64,000 bases of DNA, from assembly GCA_950295325.1 (NCBI GenBank), contig OX485803.1:47633554-47697553 (forward strand), in the 5' to 3' direction. The notes beneath the pieces were generated by a model. It did no database searches. It was not told the origin of the DNA and saw nothing but the letters and a program-made list of their open reading frames with translations. Source of the DNA: Polytrichum commune. Lineage: Eukaryota > Streptophyta > Polytrichopsida > Polytrichales > Polytrichaceae. Below, one piece after another: positions 35,901 to 47,232 of this stretch. The translations under genes were made by a program, and so were the position numbers. Each line of letters opens with the position of its first letter. Position 1 is the first letter of the stretch.

Positions 35901-37569
35901 CAAACTAGGACTTATTATATATAATTTCATGGACAAGAACTCTGGCTACATGGCTTGTGCAAAAGTACTTTCTACTTAAGCTACATTGCAACTATTTGAT
36001 CGACCTTTCTCAAAAAGTTCTTAGGAGTGGAAGAGGATTGAGAACCTCAAGTAAAAATCTTGCTCTTCGGTAGTAGCCCAAACCAGCCCAAACTGCATTA
36101 ACCTCCTGCAAGTAGTAACATATATTATAAGCCGATGCTCTTGTCAGCTGATGGTCCCCATTGCCAATCACAAGTTTTAAAATTGATGATTACGTGCAGT
36201 ATGGCATGCAAACTTTCTAGAAGTGAATGAGGGAAATACATTGGTAGTTAATCTTAGATCCCAAACTTCATCAAGAAAATCAGAAAATGGACTGCAGCCA
36301 TCCACTTAAAGATACAGGCTACACCCAAAACAAAAAGGATTCCTTTACAGAATTTCAATACAAGCCAATGCACAGAAGTCTTTTTGAATTGTGGGAAAAG
36401 GCAAGACCTCCTGAGTTGCTTGAGCGAGGTCATGAATTGTGGGCCACTTGTCCATCCAGCGTTGGTAGTAGCTTATTACAGTTGCTACCCTTGTCTGTTG
36501 TAGCATCATCTCTGACACCCAAACTGCATACGCCCTCTCCCCTTCAGTCTCAGTCTGCACACCAGAACTGTTTATGAAAACAAATACTAACTAGATAAGG
36601 TGGTCTTCAAAAACTGTACATTTCGCTTTGTTGAAATATTATGGGAGGAGCGTGGCTCCCTGTTCAGTGAACCAAAAAATGAGATTTGTAAATTTCACCT
36701 CCAGACCTGGCCAAACTCATTACACTAGTAACCAAACAAATCTTTTTTTTTTTTGACACTCCAAGTTGCAGCACATTCTCTGCTCAAAACTGAACAAGGA
36801 CCAAGAGAACCATTGTAGGCAATATATTATCTGCAGAGTACAAGCATGTACAACTTTGAGGACTACAACATCACTTACTTCCTATTGTGTGAAGTGCAGC
36901 ATTTTATTTTTTTTAGAAAAGCTAAACGTGCCCCAAAACAATCCAGATAATCCACAGTTTAGCATCTACACACTTATTCATCCGAAATTTCTCAGTCTCA
37001 TGAACATGAAAAGACAGGAAGAGGAAAAAGGGGAATTTTACCTTGAGCTTGGGTGTAGATTTCTCCCCCTTCTTTACTACCACAAAACCCTCTTCTTTGC
37101 ATCCCTTTTCCGAGCTTTTGAGGCGAGAGTATGTATTAATTCGCCATGGTAACACTCGGTGGTTTTTGTCATACCAAGTAAGCAAACTAGCTGGGATTTC
37201 CATGACTTCCATCTCCGAAAAGTCAGCGAGAGAACCTTCTGGGAGAGCAACATCCTCCAAATCCATCACCAAGTCCTCTTCTTTTTCTGGGTTTTCTTCT
37301 TTTCTCCCTCTCTTTTTCTTCGACTTTGCCACGACGCTCAACTCCAAATTCACCCCGGTCCATGGCTTTGTGTATGTGTCTCCTGATGCACCAACCTTAA
37401 TCCCACAAACTTTCAAGGGGGATTCCCGTGTGGTGGGTACTTTCTTTGCCTTGACAACTTTGAGAGGTGTCTCCTCTTTTGAATTACCATTTGATAACAG
37501 CCTCGAAGACCGGGTGGTTGGAGCCATTGTCGGGCTGAATTTTGTAATTCTTAAATCAAATAGCACCAT
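32998..37569 (-). CDS. MYH: MUTYH/MutY adenine DNA glycosylase, 8 exons
   Basis: Base-excision repair enzyme removing adenine mispaired with 8-oxoguanine in the nucleus or organelles. Exons in transcription order: 37569-37042, 36554-36408, 36105-36046, 35505-35383, 35078-34981, 34109-33565, 33421-33315, 33078-32998; every junction is GT-AG and phases join to about 562 residues. Exon 1 is a basic, low-complexity N-terminus ([15 protein letters not shown]) ending in the conserved [12 protein letters not shown]. Catalytic Glu is in [11 protein letters not shown] (~E191). The helix-hairpin-helix is [17 protein letters not shown] (~268-284) and the catalytic Asp is in [10 protein letters not shown] (~D292). 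The iron-sulfur loop is C-x6-C-x2-C-x5-C at ~346, 353, 356 and 362. The C-terminal NUDIX-like 8-oxoG-sensing domain has [18 protein letters not shown] and [17 protein letters not shown], ending [13 protein letters not shown]. Translation may start instead at Met 37527. All key residues are intact, so it should be functional. Confidence 0.93.
34435..34792 (+). repeat. Dispersed repeat family R1, copy D (MUTYH intron 5)
   Basis: This is the fullest copy, 358 bp. It begins TGTGACCCTAATGTGG and ends TACATAAGGCCCACA; the ends are imperfect inverted repeats of about 16 bp. Internal blocks match copies A, B, C and E. It lies antisense to the MUTYH transcript. Confidence 0.75.
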
Positions 37570-39370
37570 TAGCTCTCATGGTTCAGCAGATCCTTAGGGC
37601 TTTGTCAAGTATGCTCTGCACTTCAGGGATCACATTGTGAGACTTTCAAAACCATAGCTATCAAAGATGTATGTCCTTACAATATTCAGACATAAGCAGT
37701 AGGCTGCGATGTTTGTAAATCTACATAAATTTAATACTTCTTCTTAATATACAATGTATATGCAATACACACACACACACACACACACAGATGTATTTGA
37801 TATACATTTAGCACATCTTTTGAATTACCATGGCCCAGCAATGGCTCCAATATTGTGATGGCCAAGGCATAGATTCATGTAGAAAAAACGGAATAAGAAC
37901 AAAAGTTTGTCATTCTTATATTTCTTGGAATGAATGGCACCATGAGCATTCATAGGTCTAGGTGAAATTCAAAACCAGAGTTGACAAACATGTATGTAAT
38001 TGCAATCTACAGAAGCAGAAGGCCGCAATGTATTTATACATACAATCTGAAGAAAGGTTAAGTGGTTTCCAAGGCAGAAAAATATTAGGAATGTCGCAAA
38101 GGACGAGACATGGATTCATCTAAACAAACGGAATAGAATTAACACTGGCAGCAGAATTTTGTCTCCCTTAAGTTGGACACCCCCTTCGTTTGCAGAAATA
38201 CACCACCCAAAAAGAACTCGCTGTCAGTCACCCAATTTGAAGAAAACCCACCACGATATTTTTCCCAGTTTTGAATGGAAATCATAGTGGTGATTGATTG
38301 TTTTCTCGGCACACCCTCGAATTGGAACCTAAAAATGTGGTCAAGTAGGCCAACTTCGCACCCTCAAAAACCCATCAAGCATAAACCTCCCGCTTCCGAG
38401 CTCTGAAAAAATACACTCCAATCCACGAGTCTAAAGAACCCAGCCGAGTTTTTGTTGCGTACCAGAGTTTTCAGTTGCATCCGAGGACCCGGACGATGCT
38501 GTCATAATCTCCACACGAATTGAATTCCAACAATGGCGGCAAAATGGGAGGACCTGCATCCCCAAACAACAAGTCGTTTGCCGGGTTTTTGAAGGGTTTT
38601 TGCAAATCTCTACACTGATTTATGGTTTATAAGGTAGATGGATCTTACATGGTTACTATTTCTGACTAGCCTAATTCTCCTAGGATATGAAACACGCAAT
38701 AAATAAATATGGGACGGATACCACATCCGAATGGAGGCTATAGCCACTTTCCTCATAATTTTCATTCCCGTACTCATTAAATGGTCACATAAGGTGTCCC
38801 AAATATATTGATTATTGAGCTTAGAATGGTTATCATATTTTCAACACACATTTCAATCTTTTTAAATACATGTGTTTTCAGTGTATGTTCTTGGAGCCAC
38901 ACTTAACCACATATCACTCAAAAATAGGTGTCCGATCAAGATAAATAATTGTGTTAGGCACATCTACCTTAGTGTGGGCCACACAATAAAGCTTATTTCC
39001 ATACTAAAGACATTGGAGAATGTATATGGATGCATGTTATTCACCAAGTCACTCATATAATTTAACATTATAGGTTCATGTTTTTTGTTGGAATTATTTT
39101 ATTGGATTGTCCCCATCGAGAGTCAAAGTGAGATGGGTATATCACAACAGCATGACAAGAGTAAATAGGGTGGCACACTATTCTCATAAGTGATGATGTA
39201 TATTGTGGGCCATACTATAAACCTTATCCTCAAGGTAAGTCACATAATACATTTGCATGCACTATTTACCATAATCAGTGTAGTACATTTATGGATTCAA
39301 CTACTATTTTAACCCTTAATGGCCTACTTGATAATGGGACTCTTAATTTCAAATCATGAGAGCTTGTTAA
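37570..39370. other. MUTYH upstream region, with an (AC)n run and R1 copy C
   Basis: No gene is recognised. It includes the MUTYH promoter side and an (AC)n microsatellite at 37767-37789. Confidence 0.45.
38805..38994 (+). repeat. Dispersed repeat family R1, copy C
   Basis: It shares ATTATTGAGCTTAGAATGGT, ACATGTGTTTTCAGTGTATG, CACATATCACTCAAAAATAGG and GTGTCCGAT with the other copies, same order and orientation. The 5' third is absent. Confidence 0.7.
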
Positions 39371-39758
39371 GAGCCCGTTCACATGGGGTCCCAAAGTCCC
39401 AAGTCCCACTCATGTTAGCAAGTCCCAACATGGAGGCAAAGTCCCAACTTTTGAGCCTCAAGAATCCATTAAAATAAGGTTAGTTATCATTAAAGAAGGA
39501 TCTTGATTATTTTGTGGAAGAATATTCACGGGACTTATGTTGAGAGTTGGGTCTAGCTTTTTGCTCAACCCAACTCTCAACACAACTCCCGAGCCTTACC
39601 TCCAAAAAGTGTTGCCACATGTCATACTTGGGACTTGGGACTTGGAATTGGGGAACATGTGTGACGTGGTAAGTCCCAACTTCCATGCTCTCAACATCTA
39701 AGATTGCACAAATTGACCTCAAGTGACTTGGGACTTAGGACCCTATGTGAACTGGCCC
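39371..39758. mobile_element. Tourist-like (PIF/Harbinger) MITE, 388 bp
   Basis: Imperfect terminal inverted repeats: left GAGCCCGTTCACATGGGGTC, right (complement) GGGCCAGTTCACATAGGGTC, continuing into repeated AAGTCCCAAGTC motifs. The 3-bp target duplication TAA lies at 39368-39370 and 39759-39761, the favoured target of this superfamily. Its ends resemble those of the 30.65-kb element (GGGCC-GTT-ACA). Confidence 0.9.
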
Positions 39759-39934
39759 TAAGATTCAAGTGTTTTTTCAACAATGTGTTTCTCCAAGATG
39801 TAGCTACCATTTAAATCTCTATCATCTTCAAAAGTTGGATCATAAAATTTCATCAATATTTATCTTCTATATTGTCAATTTGGAATAAAATAATTTATTT
39901 TGTGAGCAAGTGTCACATGTCACTCAACAGCTAG

Positions 39935-40360
39935 TGTAATGCCCTTCAATGCTACGTCCCTTGTGCCCCGCGCGAAGCTTACAACTCACCTACACAAGTC
40001 ATTTGTCTAGGTGAGTCCACACTCTTAGCAACTTAGGATCTACTTATCCTAACACTCGTGGGGTCCTCACTAGTCAACCCACGGGCCACCCTGGTCCCCT
40101 TCGCGGTCCCAAAGTGCGGGCTTTCCCACACGCCCCGCGTATGCTCCGAGTCCCTTAGGTTCTCTCCCATTAGCCATCGCGGCTAAGCCCTTTGTGCACC
40201 CCGCACGGGTCACCCTACCTCTACGCTTAGTCCTCCCACCTAAGCGTAGATTTCCAACCGGGTTCAATCCAACACACTAAGGGTGCGGCTAACCACACAC
40301 CCAAAACCCCTTCGGTGTTCGCCCGCCCAAGGCTAGCATCCGTTCTAAGGGGGCCTTACA
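39935..40360 (-). repeat. Chromovirus 3' LTR, 426 bp
   Basis: On the + strand it reads TGTAATGCCC...GGGCCTTACA, an inverted TGTAA/TTACA pair. It is directly preceded, in element sense, by the polypurine tract. Its last ~155 bp match the copy at 48586-48737. Confidence 0.9.
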
Positions 40361-40372
40361 TCCTCCCCCACT
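40361..40372 (-). other. Polypurine tract of the chromovirus
   Basis: The - strand reads AGTGGGGGAGGA and abuts the 3' LTR. This is the usual primer site for plus-strand DNA synthesis. Confidence 0.8.
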
Positions 40373-41199
40373 TAGAACACTTGATGTCCTCATCAAGTCC
40401 TTGATATGGCTCTCCTCATCCCGGATGAGGCGAACTCTCAACGCCTTTGGTGTGGACCATTTCCAATTCGCGTTGGCTCCCAAAACGAAGGCTAAAACGC
40501 GCGTGTCTTCTCTTGTTCTTGCGTCGGTCCTACATGACTCCCCCTTATTCAATGTGAGGGTCACCGCTCCTTAAGAAAAATCCTAAAGTCCCTCCATCTT
40601 CGGACCTAACTTGGCTACGGCGAGTTGTGGATATTTGTTGCCAACTGGTAATATAATGCGTTCGAGGCTAGCTACGTCTTTCCCTCGTTTACCCATCGGG
40701 ACATGAATGGTTGTTCATGCGTTTTTGCTCCGAGGTGCGCCTTGTGGAAGATCCTCCTCACGCTCAGCACCCGCACCTTGGTCTCGCCACAACCAAGTCC
40801 ATCTTATTTTGCTTCGATAGGTCCCCTTGGCAGCGTCCATCCTCCAACTTCGGCTAGGTTTCTTCTTCGCGTACTTATGCTTTCAACCTTTACATTCTTG
40901 TTTTTTTTACTTGTGTTTGGGTTGGACTTTTCTTCATTATTTTTCTTGCTCATGTGGCGTGCTCATCCTCCCCCACTTATAGGTGTTGGCGACCACGCCA
41001 ACTTCTAATACTTTCACGTGAATGGGGCTCGTCATCATACGTTTATTCTTTGTCGGTTTAGAATATCTCAGCGTGTCCAATGGGTTGGTTGGTTCGTCAT
41101 CCCTCCGCGTCACTAGCCCATCGTCCTCCTCTATATCATTGTCATCAATTAGAAATGGTAACTTCATTCTAGTCATAGTATGCCTTAGTGCCGGTTTGT

Positions 41200-41914
41200 T
41201 GGCCTTTGCGTATGCCGCGGCTTATACCTCAGCCACCTTACGAGCCTCAAAAACCTTAATGAGAGTTCGGACATGCGATAAGTTTACTCCATTAATCCAT
41301 TCGTACTCATATGGCGAATAGCCGTGCATCAAACACTTATATTGCTTAACACGCCCGTGTATTTGTCACGAGTCAATGATTGCCATGACTTTGTCCACCG
41401 CCCAGTCTCATAATACATATTCAGGTGGCGGCCTTGGGTCTTCTTACCACAAGTGCAAATCCTTCTCGTCGCGGTCATATTTTTTTAGTAATGATACATG
41501 GAATACCGGATGCCAATTCTTCCCAACTCTCTTGCCAGTGTCAAGTACGTACACGTCCGGATTAAGGATTTTCTTTACCGGAAATGGTCCAATCCATCGT
41601 GCGGACCATTTTATGGATAACTTCGTAGATATCCCAACGTTTCTCGAATCCAACCATACCTACACCTCCACTTGGAATATTACTTTATGCTGTTTCTTAT
41701 TAACCGCATTAGCGTAATAGTCTTGAGCCTTCGCAATCATTGCCTTAACATTGCAGAGGATCATTTGCCTCCGCGCGACCCATTGAGCCGCGTCGAGCGA
41801 GTAATATCCTGAGAGCCTTTCTTGGTCACGCATAAACTCGCTTTGACGAACGGATAAGTCGCTAGCCAATACAACCTCTTGCCTCGGAGGGGCACTCCCT
41901 TGTATATTTTGCAT
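41200..41914 (-). pseudogene. Chromovirus integrase C-terminus, linker and chromodomain
   Basis: 41914-41660 encodes the region preceding the linker (LSGYYSLDAAQWVARRQ, AKAQDYYANAVNKKQ). 41653-41444 holds the SH3-like linker (LSIKWSARWIGPFPVKKI, NWHPVFHVSLLKKY). The following frame, about 41430-41240, reads as a chromodomain (DWAVDKVMAIIDSR, then YSPYEYEWINGVNL). Frame changes separate these parts. Confidence 0.8.
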
Positions 41915-41917
41915 ACA

Positions 41918-43430
41918 CTTGCGATAACGACCTATTAAAATGGGGGCTATTTACCTATGAGAAAGGATTATAAGGGATGCTAATTTTTGAAATAATGGTA
42001 AATTGTTGTGATTATTTGCACCCTATTGGTAATTATAAATTATTGGATGGTTAATTTTATGGTACCCTATATTACTTATATGTAATTTTCTTCCCCTGAT
42101 TGCCCCCATTCCTTAAAGTGTATGATACAATAGAATTCTCGTTAGAAGCACGTGTACAAAGTAATGACTATATTCGTTAATTTGGGACTTTTTCGGCATT
42201 TTGAGACAGTTACAAATATAAGAACATGGATAAAATCACACAGATATTGGAGAATGTTGTAAGATGCAAATACTTTGAAACGGGTGTTCAGATCAAGAAT
42301 CCAATTAAGAACTCATATCAAGATGGTTTAGGTAGGACAACCCAAACATTAGACCATGTTGTTGTGGTCCATATATTAATTAGAGACAAGAGAAAGTCTC
42401 AAATTAACGAATATAGTGATAGTAAGAGAAACAAACATTCACTAGGGTTTAGGGTTCAGGGTCACACTAAAGTCCGGGCAAAGCAAAACACTAAACAATA
42501 ACAACAAAAGATTGCAATTACATGTCATTAAGCAACACGAGCCAACAAATAAAAGTTGTGTTGGATAACACAATTAGAAACCTTGAGGTCTTAGGGAACA
42601 GGTCAGCCACATATGTCTCAAAGTCACATTTATAAGGTTTGCAGAAGCCCTACAATTGATGCCTTGATCTTCCAATCCTACACATTGGAGGAAAATCCCA
42701 CACCATGCAATCAAAATCCACCTAAACTAGCTAGGCTACCATTTACACATGTGGGAGATATGAGGGTACTCGAACTGAAATGACTACTACAGATTTCAAG
42801 GTATACTAATGATCATTCAGCCCTTTTTCCAAATTTTATCTCCACATGTGTGAGATAGTACAAATTTAGCAGGTTTCATTTTTTATTTGAAATGAACTCC
42901 CTCAATGAGTTTGCATCTACCTCATCTAAGGTGTAGATTTTGCTAGTTGATTCATACACTAGAGACACAGTTGAGATAATAGCATCCATATCAACCCACA
43001 CACAGTCACTCTCAATATACTTATATTTGTTGAGACCCGGCTGTTTTTTGAACCAATGGAGGTAAACCATAGCAATTGGGAAGAACGTTTCTCTATTTCC
43101 GTTCTGGACTGTACGTTTCATCAAGTCAATGGGTTGCCAATAATTTCTCCACTTAGTACCAACCTTCACCCTTATTTTTTGAACCCTTCCTATATAGAAC
43201 ATGCCATATTTTGGTGGCAAAGTATTTAATTTTTGAAACTATCATTTTTTCTCCATGCTATTTTATATGTACCACTTAGGTAATTTAATCATGTTTTGTC
43301 AAATGCTATATTACATATAATCATGTTTCACAATCCCAGAGCACCATATACTACATCTAATAATTTTACAAATTTTACGCCAAATTTTTATACAAGACCC
43401 TATATTTTATCGCACGTAGTTCCTACGTTT
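41918..43430. mobile_element. DNA inserted into the chromovirus integrase, with GCGATAA ends
   Basis: The integrase reading stops at ~43450 and resumes at ~41914, so ~1.5 kb is foreign. The borders carry an inverted motif: CACTTGCGATAA on the left and TTATCGCACG on the right. A similar motif, CACGTGCGATAATGAC, followed by a G run, recurs at 58089. The insert carries one open frame on the - strand (42876-43220). No target duplication could be assigned. Confidence 0.55.
42876..43220 (-). CDS. Unknown 114-aa open frame in the nested insert
   Basis: I do not recognise it. The frame opens with MPPKYGMFYIGRVQKIRV and has several Trp and Tyr residues spaced like a folded domain (KWRNYWQPIDLM, MVYLHWFKKQPG). 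It could be a captured host exon or a transposon protein remnant, or a chance open frame. Confidence 0.25.
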   Translation of the reverse strand: MPPKYGMFYIGRVQKIRVKVGTKWRNYWQPIDLMKRTVQNGNRETFFPIAMVYLHWFKKQPGLNKYKYIESDCVWVDMDAIISTVSLVYESTSKIYTLDEVDANSLREFISNKK

Positions 43431-44382
43431 TTCGCCAGTGCCCCCCCCCCCCCGAGCCTCTTGTCCATAATACAAATAGAATGGTGTTCTTCCGGTCGTC
43501 CGAGGCACCGTCGTCTTATAATACAACTCAGCAAGTGGTATCAACGTGGGCCATTCTTGTTGATCCCTTTCGCAAAATGCCCTCATATACATATTAAGGA
43601 TCGAGTGGATCATTTTGGTTTGGCTATGTCCTTGTGGATGTCACGCCATTGTCATTACAAGACGCACCCCCGTTCGTCGCATGATGTGTTGTCAAAATTG
43701 AATTTGAAACAACAACCTCCGATTGGTAATTATATCTTACGGGAACCCTTTGTGTCGCACCCAATTCTCTAAGAATAAATTTTCCACATCTTCCGCCGTG
43801 GCTTGTTTTGAACAAGGCACGAAAGCCGATCATTTATTCAACCGCTATACTATAACTATTATGGAGTCTAACCCCGATACCTTTAGGACAACCGTCATGA
43901 AGTCTATTCAAATTGGGTAAATTTTTTTGCTTCGGAATGGATAAGGATCTTAACTTCCTTATCTTGGGTTGGATACTATGCTTTGTCATTTGGCACTTAA
44001 TACATGTTTTGATGTATTCTTCTACATCCACACCCATGTAAGGCCAAAAGTGTCACTTTCGAAGTTCGGCCATTATGGCATTAACTCCCTCATGTCCCGC
44101 CAAAGCCGTGTCGTAGAATTCGTGAAGCAACATTTTTCTTAGTTCCCCCGTCAGCACGTATAACCGCGTTTGCTTGAAGTAATAAAACTCATTCTTTCGC
44201 TTCAAATTATTCATACGCCGGCCTCCCATTGAGTTCTTTTTCGAGCCCCGCTCATCTAAGAATTGGTTGTTCGTAACCACATCCTCATCGTGCTTCATTG
44301 CTTCTCGTACGTCATCCAAGAAATATTTTTCCATTTCATCAAGGTTTTCTTCGTCTAGCATAAGCAAGCGATGAATAATCAA
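43407..44382 (-). pseudogene. Chromovirus integrase N-terminal zinc and core region
   Basis: The HHCC zinc region is visible as HEFYDTALAGHEG followed, across a break, by YIKTCIKCQMTKH. The core end is seen in WPTLIPLAELYYKT and FYLYYGQEAR. Stops and frame shifts lie between the parts. A run of about 13 C (43441-43453) marks the edge of the insertion. Confidence 0.8.
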
Positions 44383-44399
44383 TTCTTCTCAATGACTTA

Positions 44400-45360
44400 G
44401 CGCATCCGGCACTAAATTGTCACCCCCCAGTTTATGAATCAATTCGACATCCATTGAGATGATCATATCATATCACTTCAACTCTTTTGGAGTTGTTTGG
44501 ACCTTAGTATAAAGATACTTGAGTGAGATATTATCCGTGAAAACCTTAGTTTTCCTCCCACCCATGTAATGTCTCCAACTCTTGAGACAATGCACTACGG
44601 CGTATAGTTATTTCTCGTAGATTTGCCATCTTAGTTGGCTCCCCGTCAACTTGCGGCTCTTCTAGGCCACTAGGTGGTCATCTTGCATCAAGACGTTCCC
44701 AATGGCGAAACCACTCGCGTCCGTGTGCATCTCGAACTCCTTGTCGAACTCGGGATACTTAATTACTTCCACCGACGACAACAATCTTTTAAGCCCATTG
44801 AATGCTACACCACAAGTTTCATCCCACTTAAGCACTTGTCCCTCTTTATCCGAAAGATTTGAGAGAGAATACGCTATCTTAAAAACTTTTAATGAACTTT
44901 CGGTAGTATTTGGCCAAATCTAGGAAGAACATTTTTTTTGCATCCGTGACACCTCCTACTCGCGGATGACTTGAATTTTCATAGAGTCCAGGCGAATGTC
45001 ATTGCCACTCTACACGTGACCGAAGAATTCAAACTCTTTTAGCGAGAATTCACTCTTCTCCGCATTCACATAAAATTTATTTTGTCTTAGCTTTTCTAGA
45101 ACCCGTCTTAGATCCCATGCGTGGTGTATTTCATTTTTCGAGTAATGAGTATATCGCCAATATACACTACTACACACTCATCCATTTCTTCATAAAAATG
45201 TCCATTCATAATGGACATAAAGGTTGTCGGCACATTACACAACCCGAACGGCGTTACCAAGAACTCGTACGAGCCGTATCAAGTTTGCATTGTTATCTTG
45301 TGCACGTCTTGCTCCGCCACTCGGATTTGATAGTAACCCGACTTTAAGTCTATACAACTA
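44400..45360 (-). pseudogene. Chromovirus reverse transcriptase/RNase H remnant
   Basis: The - strand encodes FSCIDLKSGYYQIRV, then YGSYEFLVTPFGLCNV, then VVVYIGDILI. The catalytic motif, normally Y-x-D-D, has Gly for the first Asp here. Several stops follow. The RNase H part is decayed, and a block resembling GDNLVPDALSH sits near 44420. Confidence 0.75.
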
Positions 45361-45850
45361 AAGTGTATAGTAGTCATCATTTCGGTTCTAGTGACCAAAT
45401 GTAGTCATTCCATTTGATTGTAACTAGTACCATGTTTAAAACTGGTGACTTTTATATTCATGACGATTGCACTTATACAACAAACAAGATGACTAGGCTT
45501 TGTTATCATTACCAAACATTCAACGCCATCATATTGGCACACATAGTCATTTTATCGATACGACTAGGACCTACATATGACTAAGCATAGTCAAGATATT
45601 CAAATAATGCACTGCAAGAGAGGAATACGTATGATTAATTTCAACCACTACAGGTAGTCACACATGACTATGAATAGAGTCATTTCCAAATGTCATCGTA
45701 TTCTCCATTCATGGAAGTTGCATTGTTCTTCTTCACAAATGTACTAGGTATAGTTATAAATCTCGAACATTTTACTACGAACTGTCAGTAAACAATGAGC
45801 TATATGATATGATCTCATGTGACTATTTTATTTGAACTGCTTGCATAAAA

Positions 45851-45916
<66 letters not shown>

Positions 45917-46470
45917 TTCTTGCACTCAGCTACGCCTGCATAGTTGGATGGCGTAGAAACTCGGTGGGCCACATTATTAAACTTCCCACAGCTTCTCCGA
46001 TCTTCCGCAACGGAGGATCATCTATTTTCACACTCTTGAAAAAGACATATTCGTCGTCCTCGCTCTTCTGCACTTCTAAGGACACACAACCTTCGTATAT
46101 TATGGCACCGTGTAATATCTCCCCTCCACATTTTTCACCTTCCCATACGCAACCAGTTTTCCCTCCTTTCCTACCCCATAACCCATCAGTTCCACAAGAT
46201 CATCTGCCGAGAAAATGAGAGGTTTTGACTGTTCTTCAGCTGTTGCAACCACCTGCACTTGTGAAAATGCCATACATCAGACACTCTAGGATACACCACA
46301 TAAGCAAACATTTAAATTTCAAATAGCATTGCAATATATCATTCCGAGGTTAAGAGGTCTACTGCCTTCATGTCGTCGTTTTCTTGTCTCCGACGCCCGC
46401 CACTTGCCTCGGTTTCTTTGCCCCTTGCAACATTTCCCTCCAGCACTTTGTGTAATGCAGCCTTCGTCCT
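45361..46470. mobile_element. Foreign DNA between chromovirus protease and RT
   Basis: The RT reading ends abruptly at about 45361, and gag-pol sequence is next recognised near 46470. Between them lie many GTCAT/ATGACT motifs, a long (AT)n run, and a - strand frame at ~45940-46210. That frame's end (GEAVGSLIMWPTEFL) resembles the short conserved motif near the C-terminus of En/Spm (CACTA) accessory proteins. Element ends are not defined. Confidence 0.45.
45855..45912. repeat. (AT)n microsatellite
   Basis: This is an uninterrupted AT dinucleotide run of about 58 bp inside the foreign insertion. Confidence 0.95.
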
Positions 46471-46638
46471 CGGCCTCCTCTGCTCCATTACGGCTACCTT
46501 GCCTCTTGTTGCAACTCTTCCGGAAGTTCGTTATTCAAAACATTTTTAAATTCATCAAGAATTTGAACGACACTTGTTGGCAACAACATAGCAGGAACAA
46601 TCTCTTTGTATTAGTATCGAGGAAATTCTCTTTCAATA

Positions 46639-47196
46639 TCAATACATATTGCTCCTCAAAGAGATCTTGCTTGTAACTAAATTGATTCCTAGCCCACCTA
46701 GTCTCGTTAGCCTAGTGAATGGTAGCGGTTTTAGTTTCGCATCCAAAGCCACCATTACAATGTGAACGTTAGGCCTTTGCCTAACTTCCACCCCATAATA
46801 GTGTAAAAACGTATTCCCTAGCATTACATCCACGCCGCCTGACTCAGAAATGGTAGAGTCCTCTTCGAACTTCGCTGTACCCGTCTTAAAACGCACGCCT
46901 TTAGCAAATTATGCCGCTTGACACGATCATTGCGCGAAGTTCACCTTCACCGACAAGGCCGTGTCTATCACCTCCAACTTCAACATCTCGGCGCACGTCG
47001 GCGTCATGAAGGAATTCGTGGCTCCTATATCAACCAACATCGAAACGTTAGTCTCGTTTACTTCGTCGTTCAAGTAAACTAACCATTTCCTAATTGAACT
47101 AATCAACGAGGGCGTTGCTTCACAACTACCTTCGACTACTAGCATCTTTAGACTTAATCTCTCGAACACCCGGTGCTCCTGCTTTAAAGTCGACAC
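46639..47196 (-). pseudogene. Chromovirus aspartic protease region
   Basis: The - strand frame 47196-46927 contains the retropepsin core VDIGATNSFMT; a small residue followed by G-A-T-N is usual for plant Ty3 elements, with Ile where Thr or Ser is expected. The frame at 46896-46639 supplies the downstream VDVMLGNTFLHYYG flap/helix region. Confidence 0.8.
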
Positions 47197-47232
47197 ACTC
47201 TATTTGATTGAGGTCATGTGCGACCTTTCATC

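Noticed and set aside
37043-37597. 184-residue + strand open frame
   Set aside because: It is the antisense shadow of MUTYH exon 1, whose frame and motifs are supported.
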